This document shows, piece by piece, positions 18,926-27,826 of a stretch of 64,000 nucleotides of DNA. The position numbers and the translations under genes are program-made. The notes below the pieces were generated by a model. The model saw only the letters and a list, made by a program, of their open reading frames with translations, did no database searches and was not told where the DNA came from. The stretch covers positions 1,621,501-1,685,500 of the forward strand of contig NZ_BCMS01000001.1 of NCBI RefSeq assembly GCF_001485435.1, given 5' to 3'. The stretch's first letter is position 1. Each line of letters begins with the position of its first letter. Source of the DNA: Deinococcus grandis. Lineage in GTDB: Bacteria; Deinococcota; Deinococci; Deinococcales; Deinococcaceae.

Positions 18926-19534
18926 ATGGCACGCGTGGCGGCGATCACTTCGGAGAAGGGCGGCGTGGGCAAGAGCACCCTGGCGGTGCACCTGGCGGGC
19001 GCGGCGCACGCGCAGGGCCACAACGTCCTGCTGGTGGACGAGGACGGCCGGGTGGGCAGCAGCCTCCGCTGGGCGGGCCGGGCTGGGGCGCTGCCGTTCC
19101 CGGTCGTCGCGGCGGACGACGTGAAACCGAAGAAGCTCGCGGCGTTCGACCTCGTGCTGATCGACACCGAGGGCCGCCCGCGCCGCAAGGACCTGCGGCA
19201 GCTGGCCGAGCGGGCCGACCTGATCCTGGTGCCCAGCGGCGTGAGCCCGCTGGAGGTGGACGCCACGCGCGAACTGCTGGACTTCCTGACCGAGGAGGGG
19301 GCGGCGCGGCAGTCCCGCGTGATCCTGACGCGGGTGCCTCCGGTCGGGCACGCCGCCGAGGTGCTGCGCGAGGACCTTCGCGAGGGGGGCGTGACGGTGT
19401 GCAACACGCTGGTCCGGTCGTACCTCGCTTACCAGCGCGCGGCGGAGCTGGGCGTCCTGGCCCGTGATGTGCGCGACCCGCGCGCCCTGGCCGCCTGGGC
19501 GGATATCGAGACCCTGTCGCGCGAGTTGTGGTGA
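18926..19534 (+). CDS. ParA-family ATPase
   Basis: Deviant Walker-A ATPase of 202 residues. The motif KGGVGKST is at 11-18, Walker A' DEDGRVGS follows near 39 and Walker B is in FDLVLIDTEG. This is the short ParA type without an N-terminal DNA-binding domain, typical of plasmid type Ib partition or chromosomal orphans. The ATG at 18926 is preceded by TACGCT nine bases upstream. Its stop overlaps the GTG of the next gene, a small basic protein that could be the partition partner, followed by a membrane protein and GluQRS. A hairpin repeat lies directly upstream. Role (partition, positioning or regulation) unknown. Confidence 0.88.
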   Translation: MARVAAITSEKGGVGKSTLAVHLAGAAHAQGHNVLLVDEDGRVGSSLRWAGRAGALPFPVVAADDVKPKKLAAFDLVLIDTEGRPRRKDLRQLAERADLILVPSGVSPLEVDATRELLDFLTEEGAARQSRVILTRVPPVGHAAEVLREDLREGGVTVCNTLVRSYLAYQRAAELGVLARDVRDPRALAAWADIETLSRELW

Positions 19535-19779
19535 CCGTGGGCCGCTTCGATTACCTGGACAGGAACGGCAAGGGCGGGAAGAAGGGGAAGGCACGCAAGA
19601 GTGCCCCCGCCCCGGACGAGTCCCGCGTGGGCGGCACGGAGCGGCTGGAGGCGGTGTACCTCCGCAAGGAAACGGTGCGGGCGGTGTGGCGTCAGGTGCG
19701 GAACGATGGCGGCGAGAGCGTCAGCGAGCTGGTCGAGGACCTGCTGCTGGCGTGGCTGCGGGAGCGGCAGCGTCCTTGA
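19531..19779 (+). CDS. Small basic protein, possible ribbon-helix-helix ParA partner
   Basis: An 82-residue protein with a very basic N-terminus (about residues 10-24, GKGGKKGKARKS) and a C-terminal half (ERLEAVYLRKETVRAVW ... GGESVSELVEDLLLAWL) that fits the beta-helix-helix layout of ribbon-helix-helix DNA-binding proteins. The GTG start overlaps the ParA stop (GTGA) and its own stop overlaps the next start (TTGA). Small RHH proteins are the usual partners of short ParA proteins, so a partition-like pair is inferred from context; the fold was not tested. Confidence 0.72.
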   Translation: MTVGRFDYLDRNGKGGKKGKARKSAPAPDESRVGGTERLEAVYLRKETVRAVWRQVRNDGGESVSELVEDLLLAWLRERQRP

Positions 19780-20282
19780 CGCTCACCCTGCCGACGTGGT
19801 GGCCGCGCGTGCTGGGCCTGCTGCTGACCCTGTGGGTGACGCTGCCGGGCGTGGTGCGCCCCACCGAGCCGGGGTTTCTGGGGAACGTGAACCTGATCTT
19901 CCACGAGGCCGGGCACGTCCTGCTCATGTGGGCGGGCGAGGTGGTGATGCTGCTCGGCGGCAGCCTGTTCCAGCTGCTCGTGCCTGCCGCGTGCGTCGGG
20001 GTGTTCCTGGCGCGCGGCGAGCGCTTCGCGGCGGGGCTGGTGACGCTGTGGCTGGCGCATTCCCTGGCCGGGGTGTCGGCGTATGTCGCGGACGCGCCGC
20101 TGCGGAATCTGCCGCTGATCACGGGTGACCCGGACACGCACGACTGGTGGCAGCTGCTGACCATCTGGAACGCGCTGGGGTGGGCGCCGGGCCTGGGGCG
20201 CTTCCTGCATGCCCTGGCCCTGGGTGCGGTGGTGGTGGGCATCTTCGTGGCCCTGTGGGACGACCTGCGGGAGAAGGAGTGA
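19776..20282 (+). CDS. Small membrane protein with HEAGH motif
   Basis: A 168-residue membrane protein with four or five hydrophobic segments. HEAGH at residues 43-47 resembles the zinc site of membrane metalloproteases (M50 type HExxH), placed at the start of the second hydrophobic segment; a downstream Asp-rich loop (TGDPDTHDWW) could provide another ligand. It lacks the length and PDZ domain of classical site-2 proteases and may have no protease activity. The TTG start is inferred from the TTGA overlap with the preceding gene; the 3' end overlaps gluQRS by 4 bp. Confidence 0.72.
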   Translation: MTLTLPTWWPRVLGLLLTLWVTLPGVVRPTEPGFLGNVNLIFHEAGHVLLMWAGEVVMLLGGSLFQLLVPAACVGVFLARGERFAAGLVTLWLAHSLAGVSAYVADAPLRNLPLITGDPDTHDWWQLLTIWNALGWAPGLGRFLHALALGAVVVGIFVALWDDLREKE

Positions 20283-21163
20283 CGTCGGGCGTGGTGGGCC
20301 GCTTCGCCCCCAGTCCCACCGGGGCGATGCACCTGGGCAATGCCCGCACGGCGCTGCTGGCGTGGCTGCACTCCCGCGCGCACGGCGGGCGGCACCTGCT
20401 GCGCTTCGAGGATCTGGATACCGGGCGGGTGCGCGACTGGGCGTATGACGTGACCCGCGCCGATCTGGAGTGGCTGGGCCTCGACTGGGACGAGGAGGTC
20501 ATCCAGTCGCGGCGGCTGGACCTGTACCTCGCGGCCGCCGAGCGGCTGGACACCTACGCCTGCACCTGTACCCGCAGGGAGGTGCAGGCGGCGATTCAGG
20601 ACAGCGCGGGCGCCCCGCACGGCGCGGAACCGGTGTACCCCGGCACCTGCCGCACAGGGAGCCTGCACCCGGAGCGTCCGGCCGCGCTGCGCTGGCGCGT
20701 GCCCGACGAGGTGGTGTGCGCGCGGGACGAGTGGCGCGGCGAGACGCTCTGCCAGCACCTCCCGACCCAGGTGGGCGACCTCGTGCTGCGACGCAACGAC
20801 GGGGTGTTCGCGTATCACCTCGCGGTCGTGGTGGACGACGCGGCGTCGGGCGTCACGGACGTCCTGCGCGGTGAGGACCTCTGGACCGCCACGCCCCGGC
20901 AGGTGGCGCTTCAGAGGGCGCTGGGGCTGCCCACGCCCCGTTACTGGCACGTACCCCTGATGCTGGATTTCCGGGGGGAACGGCTGGCGAAACGCGGCGG
21001 CGCCCCGCCCGTGCAGGCGCTCCGGGAGGCCGGGGACCCGCCGGGCCGGGTGCTGTCGGAGCTGGCCCGCAGCCTGGGCTGGTCGGTGCCGGACGAGGTG
21101 AGTGCCCCGGAGTTGCTGCCGCTGTGGCGAGCTGAGCTCGGGCGGGCTGAACTTGGTGCCTGA
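20279..21163 (+). CDS. gluQRS: Glutamyl-Q tRNA(Asp) synthetase
   Basis: Truncated GluRS paralogue that attaches glutamate to queuosine at the wobble position of tRNA(Asp). The 294-residue protein has only the catalytic core: the HIGH-like GAMHLGN near residue 15, a zinc-binding insert with Cys in CTCTRREV and YPGTCR, and a KMSKS-like RLAKRGG. It lacks the anticodon-binding domain of true GluRS, which fixes the assignment. The GTG start overlaps the membrane-protein stop (GTGA), making it the last gene of a four-gene overlapping set beginning with parA. Confidence 0.9.
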   Translation: MTSGVVGRFAPSPTGAMHLGNARTALLAWLHSRAHGGRHLLRFEDLDTGRVRDWAYDVTRADLEWLGLDWDEEVIQSRRLDLYLAAAERLDTYACTCTRREVQAAIQDSAGAPHGAEPVYPGTCRTGSLHPERPAALRWRVPDEVVCARDEWRGETLCQHLPTQVGDLVLRRNDGVFAYHLAVVVDDAASGVTDVLRGEDLWTATPRQVALQRALGLPTPRYWHVPLMLDFRGERLAKRGGAPPVQALREAGDPPGRVLSELARSLGWSVPDEVSAPELLPLWRAELGRAELGA

Positions 21164-21168
21164 CCCCA

Positions 21169-21195
21169 CAAACTTAGATGACTTGTCTAAGTTTG
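21169..21195. promoter_or_regulatory. Perfect 10-bp inverted repeat between gluQRS and trpB
   Basis: CAAACTTAGA and TCTAAGTTTG separated by 7 bases, AT-rich against a GC-rich background. It starts 6 bases after the gluQRS stop and ends 28 bases before the trpB -10. No T run follows, so it may be an operator or a weak terminator. Confidence 0.6.
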
Positions 21196-21234
21196 CCTAA
21201 CGCCCGTTCGACACGCTGGTCCTACCCTGTCAGC

Positions 21235-22499
<1,265 letters not shown>

Positions 22500-22503
<4 letters not shown>

Positions 22504-23312
22504 CCGCCACCCTGACCCCCACCACCCCGGGCGCCGCCCGCATCCACGCCGCCTTCGCCCGCGCCAAGCAGGAGGGCCGCGCCGCGTTCATTCCGTTCAT
22601 GACCGCCGGGTACCCCACCGCGCAGGCGTTCCCCGCCGTCGCGGACGCCCTGCTCGGGCAGGCGGACATCCTCGAAGTCGGCATTCCCTACAGTGACCCC
22701 CTGGGGGACGGGCCGACCATCCAGCGCGCCAGCGAGCAGGCCCTCGCGGGCGGCACGAGCACCCGCCACACCCTCGCGCTCGTCAGGGAACTCCGCTCGC
22801 GGCACGACACGCCCATCGTGATCATGACGTACGTGAACCCCATCTACGCCGTCGGCCCCCGCGAGTTCATGCGGCTGGCGCAGGAGGCCGGGGTGGACGG
22901 CCTGATCCTTCCCGACCTGCCGCCCGACCAGGACCTGGAGATCGCGGATCTGGCCGCCGAACACGGCATGGCCGTCACGTTCCTGATCGCGCCCACCAGC
23001 ACCCCAGCGCGCGTGAAACTCGTCGCGGAGGCCTGCACCGGCTTCCTGTACGCCGTCAGCGTGACCGGCGTGACCGGCACCCGCGAGGGCAGCGCCCTGA
23101 ACGAGGTGCCCGCCATGCTGGCCCTCGCCCGCCAGCACGCGAAGGTCCCCGTCGCGGTGGGCTTCGGCGTGAAGGACGCCGAGACCGCCGCGCAGGTCGC
23201 GCAGGTCGCCGACGGCGTCGTGGTGGGCAGTGCGTTCATCAACGCCGTGAAGGCCGGACAGGACGTTGGTGCCCTCGCCGCGAGCATCCGAGCGGGCTGC
23301 AAGCAGAACTGA
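22500..23312 (+). CDS. trpA: Tryptophan synthase alpha subunit
   Basis: Cleaves indole-3-glycerol phosphate to indole, which is channelled to TrpB. The 270-residue TIM barrel has the catalytic Glu in LEVGIPYSDPLGDGP, the catalytic Asp in GLILPDLPPDQ and the phosphate-binding VAVGFGVKDAE. Start ATG overlaps the trpB stop (ATGA). Confidence 0.95.
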
Positions 23313-23321
23313 CGGAACACG

Positions 23322-23360
23322 ACGCCGGGCCCGGGTCGCATTCCGCCCTGGGTCCGGCGT
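23322..23360 (+). terminator. Probable terminator hairpin after trpA
   Basis: ACGCCGGGCCC pairs imperfectly with GGGTCCGGCGT across a short loop 10 bases after the trpA stop; only TT follows, so the terminator would be weak or factor-assisted. Confidence 0.5.
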
Positions 23361-23467
23361 TGACGTTCTCAAGCAGATCCGACCTGCGGAGTCAAGCCTG
23401 GGTTCCGCATGCCGCGTCAGCGAGCATCCTCTCACCCGGTCAAGGCCGGGCCACAGGAGGAACCCGC

Positions 23468-23614
23468 ATGCTCAGACGACTGCTGTCCGCCACCCTCGCC
23501 GCCCTGATCCTCACCAGTACTGCCTCGGCCGTCTGGGTGGGGAACGATCCCTTCCCGCCCCGTGGGCCGTGGACCTGCGGGGACAGCGCGACCAACCCCT
23601 GCCCGCTGATGTAA
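23468..23614 (+). CDS. Small secreted peptide, 48 aa
   Basis: Begins MLRRLLSATLAALILTSTASA, a clean signal peptide with an ASA cleavage motif, leaving a mature peptide of about 27 residues with two cysteines (WTCGDSATNPCPLM), eight residues apart, and several prolines. A strong ribosome-binding site AGGAGG at 23455-23460 is seven bases before the ATG, and a strong terminator follows, which supports a real monocistronic gene. No family recognised. The two Cys could form an intramolecular disulfide after export. Confidence 0.7.
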   Translation: MLRRLLSATLAALILTSTASAVWVGNDPFPPRGPWTCGDSATNPCPLM

Positions 23615-23623
23615 CCCGACAGT

Positions 23624-23660
23624 GAGCGGCGGCCCCCAGGCGTATCGGGGGCCGCCGCTC
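23624..23660. terminator. Strong bidirectional terminator hairpin
   Basis: GAGCGGCGGCCCCC and its perfect complement form a 14-bp stem with a 9-base loop between the convergent small-peptide and PAP2 genes. Confidence 0.85.
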
Positions 23661-23667
23661 GTTCCAT

Positions 23668-24375
23668 TCAGGTCGTCTGGGGCAGAGTGTCGTGTTCACC
23701 GCCGGGGCTCTTCCTCAGTTGCGGCCAGCGGCGGGCCATCAGGATGTACAGACCCGCGACCCAGGTGACGCTCGCCGTGAACCCTGCAAGGACGTCGGAT
23801 GGGTAGTGCACACCCAGATAATTGCGGCTGATCCCGATCGCCAGCGCCCACAGGACGCCGAACACCGCGACCGGCCACCCGGCCCGTGACCGCCAGAACG
23901 CCAGCGTGAGCGCGAACCCGAACGCGGCGTTCGCCATGGCGTGCCCGCTGGGAAAGCTGAAGCCGGGTTCCGTCAGGACGGCCATCAGTTCGTCCGGGCG
24001 GGGGCGCTGGAAGACCACCTTGGCCACGACATTCAGCAGCGTGGCGCCCGCCACGGCCGTGAGCAGGAACCAGCCGTGTGCCTTGCCCTGTGCCCGTCCG
24101 AGCAGCCACGCGATGGCCAGCGTCACGAACGGCAGGATGGTCACGCCGCCTAGCACGGCCAGCAGCTCCGCGAAGCGCGTCAGTTCCGGCGTGCGGCGCT
24201 GCGCGTACCAGTTCAGCACCGCCTGATCCCACGCGAAGCCGCCCTCGCGGAACACCTCGTGGGTCAGGTGCGTGAACAGCACGAAGGGCACCATGACGCC
24301 CAGCAGCAGCAGCAGCAGGGACCGCCAGTGCGACCGCACGAACGGGACGAATTCACGCCGGGACCGGGGAAACAT
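23668..24375 (-). CDS. PAP2-family membrane phosphatase
   Basis: Membrane phosphatase of the PAP2 family, acting on lipid phosphates such as undecaprenyl pyrophosphate or phosphatidic acid. The 235-residue protein has about six hydrophobic segments and all three motifs: KVVFQRPRP, FPSGHAMA and SRNYLGVHYPSD. The ATG at 24375 was chosen over the frame opening at 24411; the bases just before it (TAATGACAGG) give a weak ribosome-binding site. It ends at a shared bidirectional terminator. Confidence 0.88.
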   Translation of the reverse strand: MFPRSRREFVPFVRSHWRSLLLLLLGVMVPFVLFTHLTHEVFREGGFAWDQAVLNWYAQRRTPELTRFAELLAVLGGVTILPFVTLAIAWLLGRAQGKAHGWFLLTAVAGATLLNVVAKVVFQRPRPDELMAVLTEPGFSFPSGHAMANAAFGFALTLAFWRSRAGWPVAVFGVLWALAIGISRNYLGVHYPSDVLAGFTASVTWVAGLYILMARRWPQLRKSPGGEHDTLPQTT

Positions 24376-24578
24376 CCTGTCATTACAGCCCGGCGGGACC
24401 TGCGGGCGCACCGGGGGGCGCTTGCGCCTTACTTAACGCTCCTGCGCCCTTTGGCGTAGTCGTCCATGCGCCACCCGGTGCATGTGCGCGCACCCGCCCG
24501 TGTCGCACCATGGGAGGCAGAAGGACCGCGCCCACACGGGTCGCCACGGGGGCGGCGGCGCGACCTCAGGAGCCGAGA

Positions 24579-24743
24579 ATGCAACACGAATTCGGTCAGC
24601 TTCACGCGCAGGACCTCCTGCTCGAAGCGCAGCACGCCCGCCTCGTCCGGCAGGCCCAGGCCGCCCAGCGCGCCGTCCGCAAACCCAGTCCCGTTCAGCC
24701 CGGCGCCCTGCGCGCCCTCCTGCACCGCCTGCGGCTCGCGTGA
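24579..24743 (+). CDS. Small hypothetical protein, 54 aa
   Basis: Begins MQHEFGQLHAQDLLLEAQH and ends HRLRLA; Gln/Ala/Leu/Arg-rich and predicted to be a single long amphipathic helix (heptad-like Leu spacing). AGGAG at 24568-24572 is six bases before the ATG, and a strong terminator follows, which supports expression. No family recognised. Confidence 0.6.
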   Translation: MQHEFGQLHAQDLLLEAQHARLVRQAQAAQRAVRKPSPVQPGALRALLHRLRLA

Positions 24744-24760
24744 CCCGCCGCCCGATCCCC

Positions 24761-24803
24761 AGAGCGCCGCTCCCTTCCCGGTGAAGAGGAGCGGCGCTCT
24801 TTT
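24761..24803. terminator. Strong bidirectional intrinsic terminator
   Basis: AGAGCGCCGCTCC and its perfect complement form a 13-bp stem followed by a T run; it lies between the convergent 54-residue gene and uvrC. Confidence 0.88.
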
Positions 24804-24814
24804 CGTTCAGGTGC

Positions 24815-26665
24815 TCAGGCGATGGGGGCCGCGCGCGCCTCACGTTCGGTCAGGAAGGTCTTCACGCTCTGCGCGGCGCGCATGGTCATGCCGGGCACTG
24901 CCGCGATCTGCTCGACCGGGGCGCTCGCCAGATCCTCCAGGCTCGTGAAGTGCTCCAGCAGCGCGTCGCGCCGCTTCTGCCCGATGCCCGGCAGGTCGTC
25001 GAACACGCTGCGCAGCATGGATTCCCCGCGCAGCTTGCGGTGGTACGTCACGGCGTAGTTGTGCACTTCGTCGCGCACGCCGATCAGCATCCGCAGCGCC
25101 GGGTGCGTGTGCGGCAGCAGCAGTTCGCGGTCCACGCCGACCTCCGTGCCGGTCTCCAGCCACCACTGCGCCCCGTAGCGCCCGGGGAGGATCAGACGTT
25201 CCTCCCGCTTGGCGAGACCCACGACCGGGATGTGCACATTCGCCTCCTTCAGGGCGTCCAGCGCGGCGTTCACCTGCCCGCGTCCCCCGTCGATCAGCAG
25301 CAGGTCCGGGAGGGGCAACTTGTCGCTGAGGCTGCCCGTGAAGCGCCGCGTGATCGTCTGCCGCATGCTGGTGTAGTCGTCCGGGTGATCCAGGCCGCGC
25401 ACCTTGAACCGCCGGTGCTCCCCGCGCCGCGAACGGCCCCCCTCGAACACCACCATCCCGGACACGATGTTCGTGCCGAAGAGGTTGCTGTTGTCGTAGC
25501 CCTCGATCCGCCAGGGCCGGTCCGGGAGGGCCAGCACCTCGCGCAGCGCGTCCAGGCCGGGATGGTCGCCCCGGCGTTCCAGCAGCGCCATCTCGGACTC
25601 CAGGCCGTTGTGCGCGTTGCGCTGCGCCATGTCGATCAGGTCCACCTTGTCCCCGCGTTTGGGGGTGCGCATCTCGACCTTGCGCCCGGCCCGCTCCGAC
25701 AGGAAGTCACTCCAGGTGGGGGCGTCCTCGAAGTCGGCGGGCAGCAGGATCAGCGGTGGGACGTGCGTGGCCTGCGTGTAGTAGTCCTGCACGAACGCCT
25801 CGACGATCTCGCCCAGCGGGGCGTCCTCCGTGCCGGTCAGGAACCGCTTGTCGCGGCCCACGACGCGCCCGCCGCGCATGCGGAACAGCTGCACCATCGC
25901 GTACTCCCCGGCCTGCGCGGCGCCCAGGAAGTCCAGGTCGGTCTCCTCGCTGACAAAGGCGTGCTGCTCGGTCCCGAACAGCTTCTCGACGGCCTGTACG
26001 CGGTCGCGCACCCGGGCCGCCTGCTCGAAATCCTGGCCCTTCGCGGCGACCTTCATGTCCTCGCGCAGCCGGGCGATGACGGGCGCGGCGCGGCCCTCCA
26101 GCAGGCTGGTCACGTCGTCCACCACCCGCGCGTACTCGCCCGGGTCGGCGCGGTCCACGCACGGGCCCAGGCAGCGGCCCATGTGGAAGTTCAGGCACGG
26201 TCGGGGTTTGTGCTGCATGGGCAGCCCACTGTTCTTCCGGAGCGGGAACATCGTGTCGATCAGGTTCTTCACGCGCCGCACCGCCGACGAGTCCGGGTAC
26301 GGCCCGTAGTAGCGCCCGCCGTCCTTCAGAACGCGCCGCGTGACGACCAGCATGGGGAAGGCCTCGTTCGTCAGCTTCAGGAACGGGTAGTGCTTGTCGT
26401 CCTTCAGCGTGACGTTGTAGTGCGGCCGGTGCTGCTTGATGAGGTTCGCTTCGAGCACCAGCGCCTCGACCTCGTTGCGGGCGGTGATGAACTCCAGTGT
26501 GTCGGCCAGCGCGGTGAACTTCCCGCTCTTGCCACCCGCCTTGAAGTGCTGGTTCACGCGGGACCGGAGGTTCTTGGCCTTGCCGATATAGATGGGTGTC
26601 CCGCCCTTGCGGAAGATGTACACGCCGGGCGTGGTGGGCAGCACGGGCAGGTCGTCGGGATGCAC
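24815..26665 (-). CDS. uvrC: Excinuclease ABC subunit C
   Basis: Nuclease of UvrABC nucleotide excision repair, making both incisions around a lesion. Domains in order: GIY-YIG nuclease (GVYIFRKGGTPIYIGKAKN), a Cys cluster PCLNFHMGRCLGPC, a UVR UvrB-binding motif (DMKVAAKGQDFEQAARV), an RNase H-like nuclease (EGYDNSNLFGT and LIDGGRGQVNAAL) and a C-terminal double helix-hairpin-helix (LPGIGQKRRDALLEHF). I place the start at the GTG at 26665, because TATGCT (26673-26678) lies exactly seven bases before it and D. radiodurans UvrC as I recall it begins at the equivalent residue; the ATG four codons upstream overlaps that -10. Confidence 0.95.
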   Translation of the reverse strand: MHPDDLPVLPTTPGVYIFRKGGTPIYIGKAKNLRSRVNQHFKAGGKSGKFTALADTLEFITARNEVEALVLEANLIKQHRPHYNVTLKDDKHYPFLKLTNEAFPMLVVTRRVLKDGGRYYGPYPDSSAVRRVKNLIDTMFPLRKNSGLPMQHKPRPCLNFHMGRCLGPCVDRADPGEYARVVDDVTSLLEGRAAPVIARLREDMKVAAKGQDFEQAARVRDRVQAVEKLFGTEQHAFVSEETDLDFLGAAQAGEYAMVQLFRMRGGRVVGRDKRFLTGTEDAPLGEIVEAFVQDYYTQATHVPPLILLPADFEDAPTWSDFLSERAGRKVEMRTPKRGDKVDLIDMAQRNAHNGLESEMALLERRGDHPGLDALREVLALPDRPWRIEGYDNSNLFGTNIVSGMVVFEGGRSRRGEHRRFKVRGLDHPDDYTSMRQTITRRFTGSLSDKLPLPDLLLIDGGRGQVNAALDALKEANVHIPVVGLAKREERLILPGRYGAQWWLETGTEVGVDRELLLPHTHPALRMLIGVRDEVHNYAVTYHRKLRGESMLRSVFDDLPGIGQKRRDALLEHFTSLEDLASAPVEQIAAVPGMTMRAAQSVKTFLTEREARAAPIA

Positions 26666-26745
26666 GTCACGCAGCATAGTGGAGCGGCAGAACGGTTTCC
26701 GTGACGGTGGGTGCGAAGCCTGGACCTGATTAGAGAGAACAGATC

Positions 26746-26782
26746 ATTCACGAGCCGGTCAAATCGTGAAAGTATTCACGAG
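26746..26782 (+). repeat. Tripartite palindromic repeat, copy B
   Basis: Boxes ATTCACGAG, AAATCGTGAA and TTCACGAG. It lies upstream of uvrC and overlaps the stop codon of the small 60-residue membrane protein gene. Confidence 0.75.
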
Positions 26783-26958
26783 TCGAGGCGTGTGATGAGG
26801 ACGGTGACGACGGCGTGATGACCGAGCACGAGCCTGGGAGTGCTGACCTCCACGCCGACCCGGTCACAGACGCGACAGCGTGAGGGAACGAGCAGGGCGA
26901 CTGCGGTGACCAGGGCGACCATCACGCCGACCAGGAGGGGAAGCGTCAGCCGTCTCAT
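26776..26958 (-). CDS. Small membrane protein, 60 aa
   Basis: Begins MRRLTLPLLVGVMVALVTAV, a single hydrophobic segment (about 5-25) that may be a signal anchor, followed by a CRVC motif and a short beta-like tail. TACGCT at 26965-26970 is six bases before the ATG, a leaderless-type promoter supporting a real gene. Its last codons and stop are supplied by palindromic repeat copy B, so the C-terminus may have been rewritten by that repeat. No family recognised. Confidence 0.65.
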   Translation of the reverse strand: MRRLTLPLLVGVMVALVTAVALLVPSRCRVCDRVGVEVSTPRLVLGHHAVVTVLITRLDS

Positions 26959-27082
26959 GGGAACAGCGTAGGTGGTAAGACGCTCGACCTGACCGGCTCA
27001 TCGCAGGCCCGGCACCGTTGGTCGGCCTTCCATAAGGTTCCTGACAGGTTGAGGCGGCCGCTGAGCGTCTATCCTGCGTGGC

Positions 27083-27826
27083 GTGTCCACCGAGTCCTTC
27101 ACGCATGACGGCGCGCACCTGGGCGTGCGGCGCACCGGGACGGGCCCGCCGGTCGTGCTCGTGCATGGCCTGAGCGGCTCGACCCGCTGGTGGCGTTTCA
27201 ACGTGCCCGCATTGAAGCAGGCGCACGCGGTGTACAGCCTGGACCTCAGTGGGTACGGTCGGTCCTGGGGGCGGCCCTCGCGGAGCGTGCGGGACGCGGC
27301 CGATCTGATCGTCGCGTGGCTGGACGACCGGGACCTGCGGGACGTGACGCTGGTCGGGCATTCCATGGGTGGGCAGATCAGTCTGCATGTCGCGGCGAAG
27401 CGGCCCGACCGGGTGCGGAATCTCGTGCTCGTGTGCGCCAGTGGCCTGCTGCGGGCGAACGCCGCGCGGACGGCGCTGCACCTGCCGCGCGCCGCGTGGA
27501 TGGGCGAACGGCGCTTCATCGGCCGGATCGTGTTCGACGGGTTGCGGGCCGGACCGCTGAACCTGTGGCGCAACGCCACGGACCTCCTGCGGGACAGCGT
27601 ACAGGACGTCCTGCCGTTCGTGCATGCCCGCACGCTGATCGTGTGGGGCGAACGCGACGTTCTGGTGCCGGTGGAACTGGGCCGCCTGCTTCACGGTGCG
27701 CTGCCCGGCTCGAGGTTCGAGGTGATTCCCCGCGCGGGGCACGTGGCGATGGTGGACCGCCCGGCCGTCTTCAACGCGCTCCTGCTGGAGTTCCTGAGTG
27801 GGGAAGAGGCCGGGGCGCCCTCTTGA
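27083..27826 (+). CDS. Alpha/beta hydrolase 1
   Basis: Alpha/beta-fold hydrolase of 247 residues: oxyanion region VHGLSGS, nucleophile elbow VGHSMGGQ, catalytic Asp in WGERDVLVP and His in AGHVAMVD. Related to esterases, epoxide hydrolases and C-C bond hydrolases; substrate unknown. TATCCT at 27070-27075 is seven bases before the GTG (leaderless type). The stop overlaps the TTG of a second hydrolase of the same fold, suggesting tandem duplication or a two-step use. Confidence 0.87.
   Translation: MSTESFTHDGAHLGVRRTGTGPPVVLVHGLSGSTRWWRFNVPALKQAHAVYSLDLSGYGRSWGRPSRSVRDAADLIVAWLDDRDLRDVTLVGHSMGGQISLHVAAKRPDRVRNLVLVCASGLLRANAARTALHLPRAAWMGERRFIGRIVFDGLRAGPLNLWRNATDLLRDSVQDVLPFVHARTLIVWGERDVLVPVELGRLLHGALPGSRFEVIPRAGHVAMVDRPAVFNALLLEFLSGEEAGAPS

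Noticed and set aside
26690..26735. Fragments ACGGTTTCCGT and CCTGATTAGA shared with the repeat region near 15760
   Set aside because: Both are short, in the opposite order and with different spacing, so shared ancestry cannot be supported.
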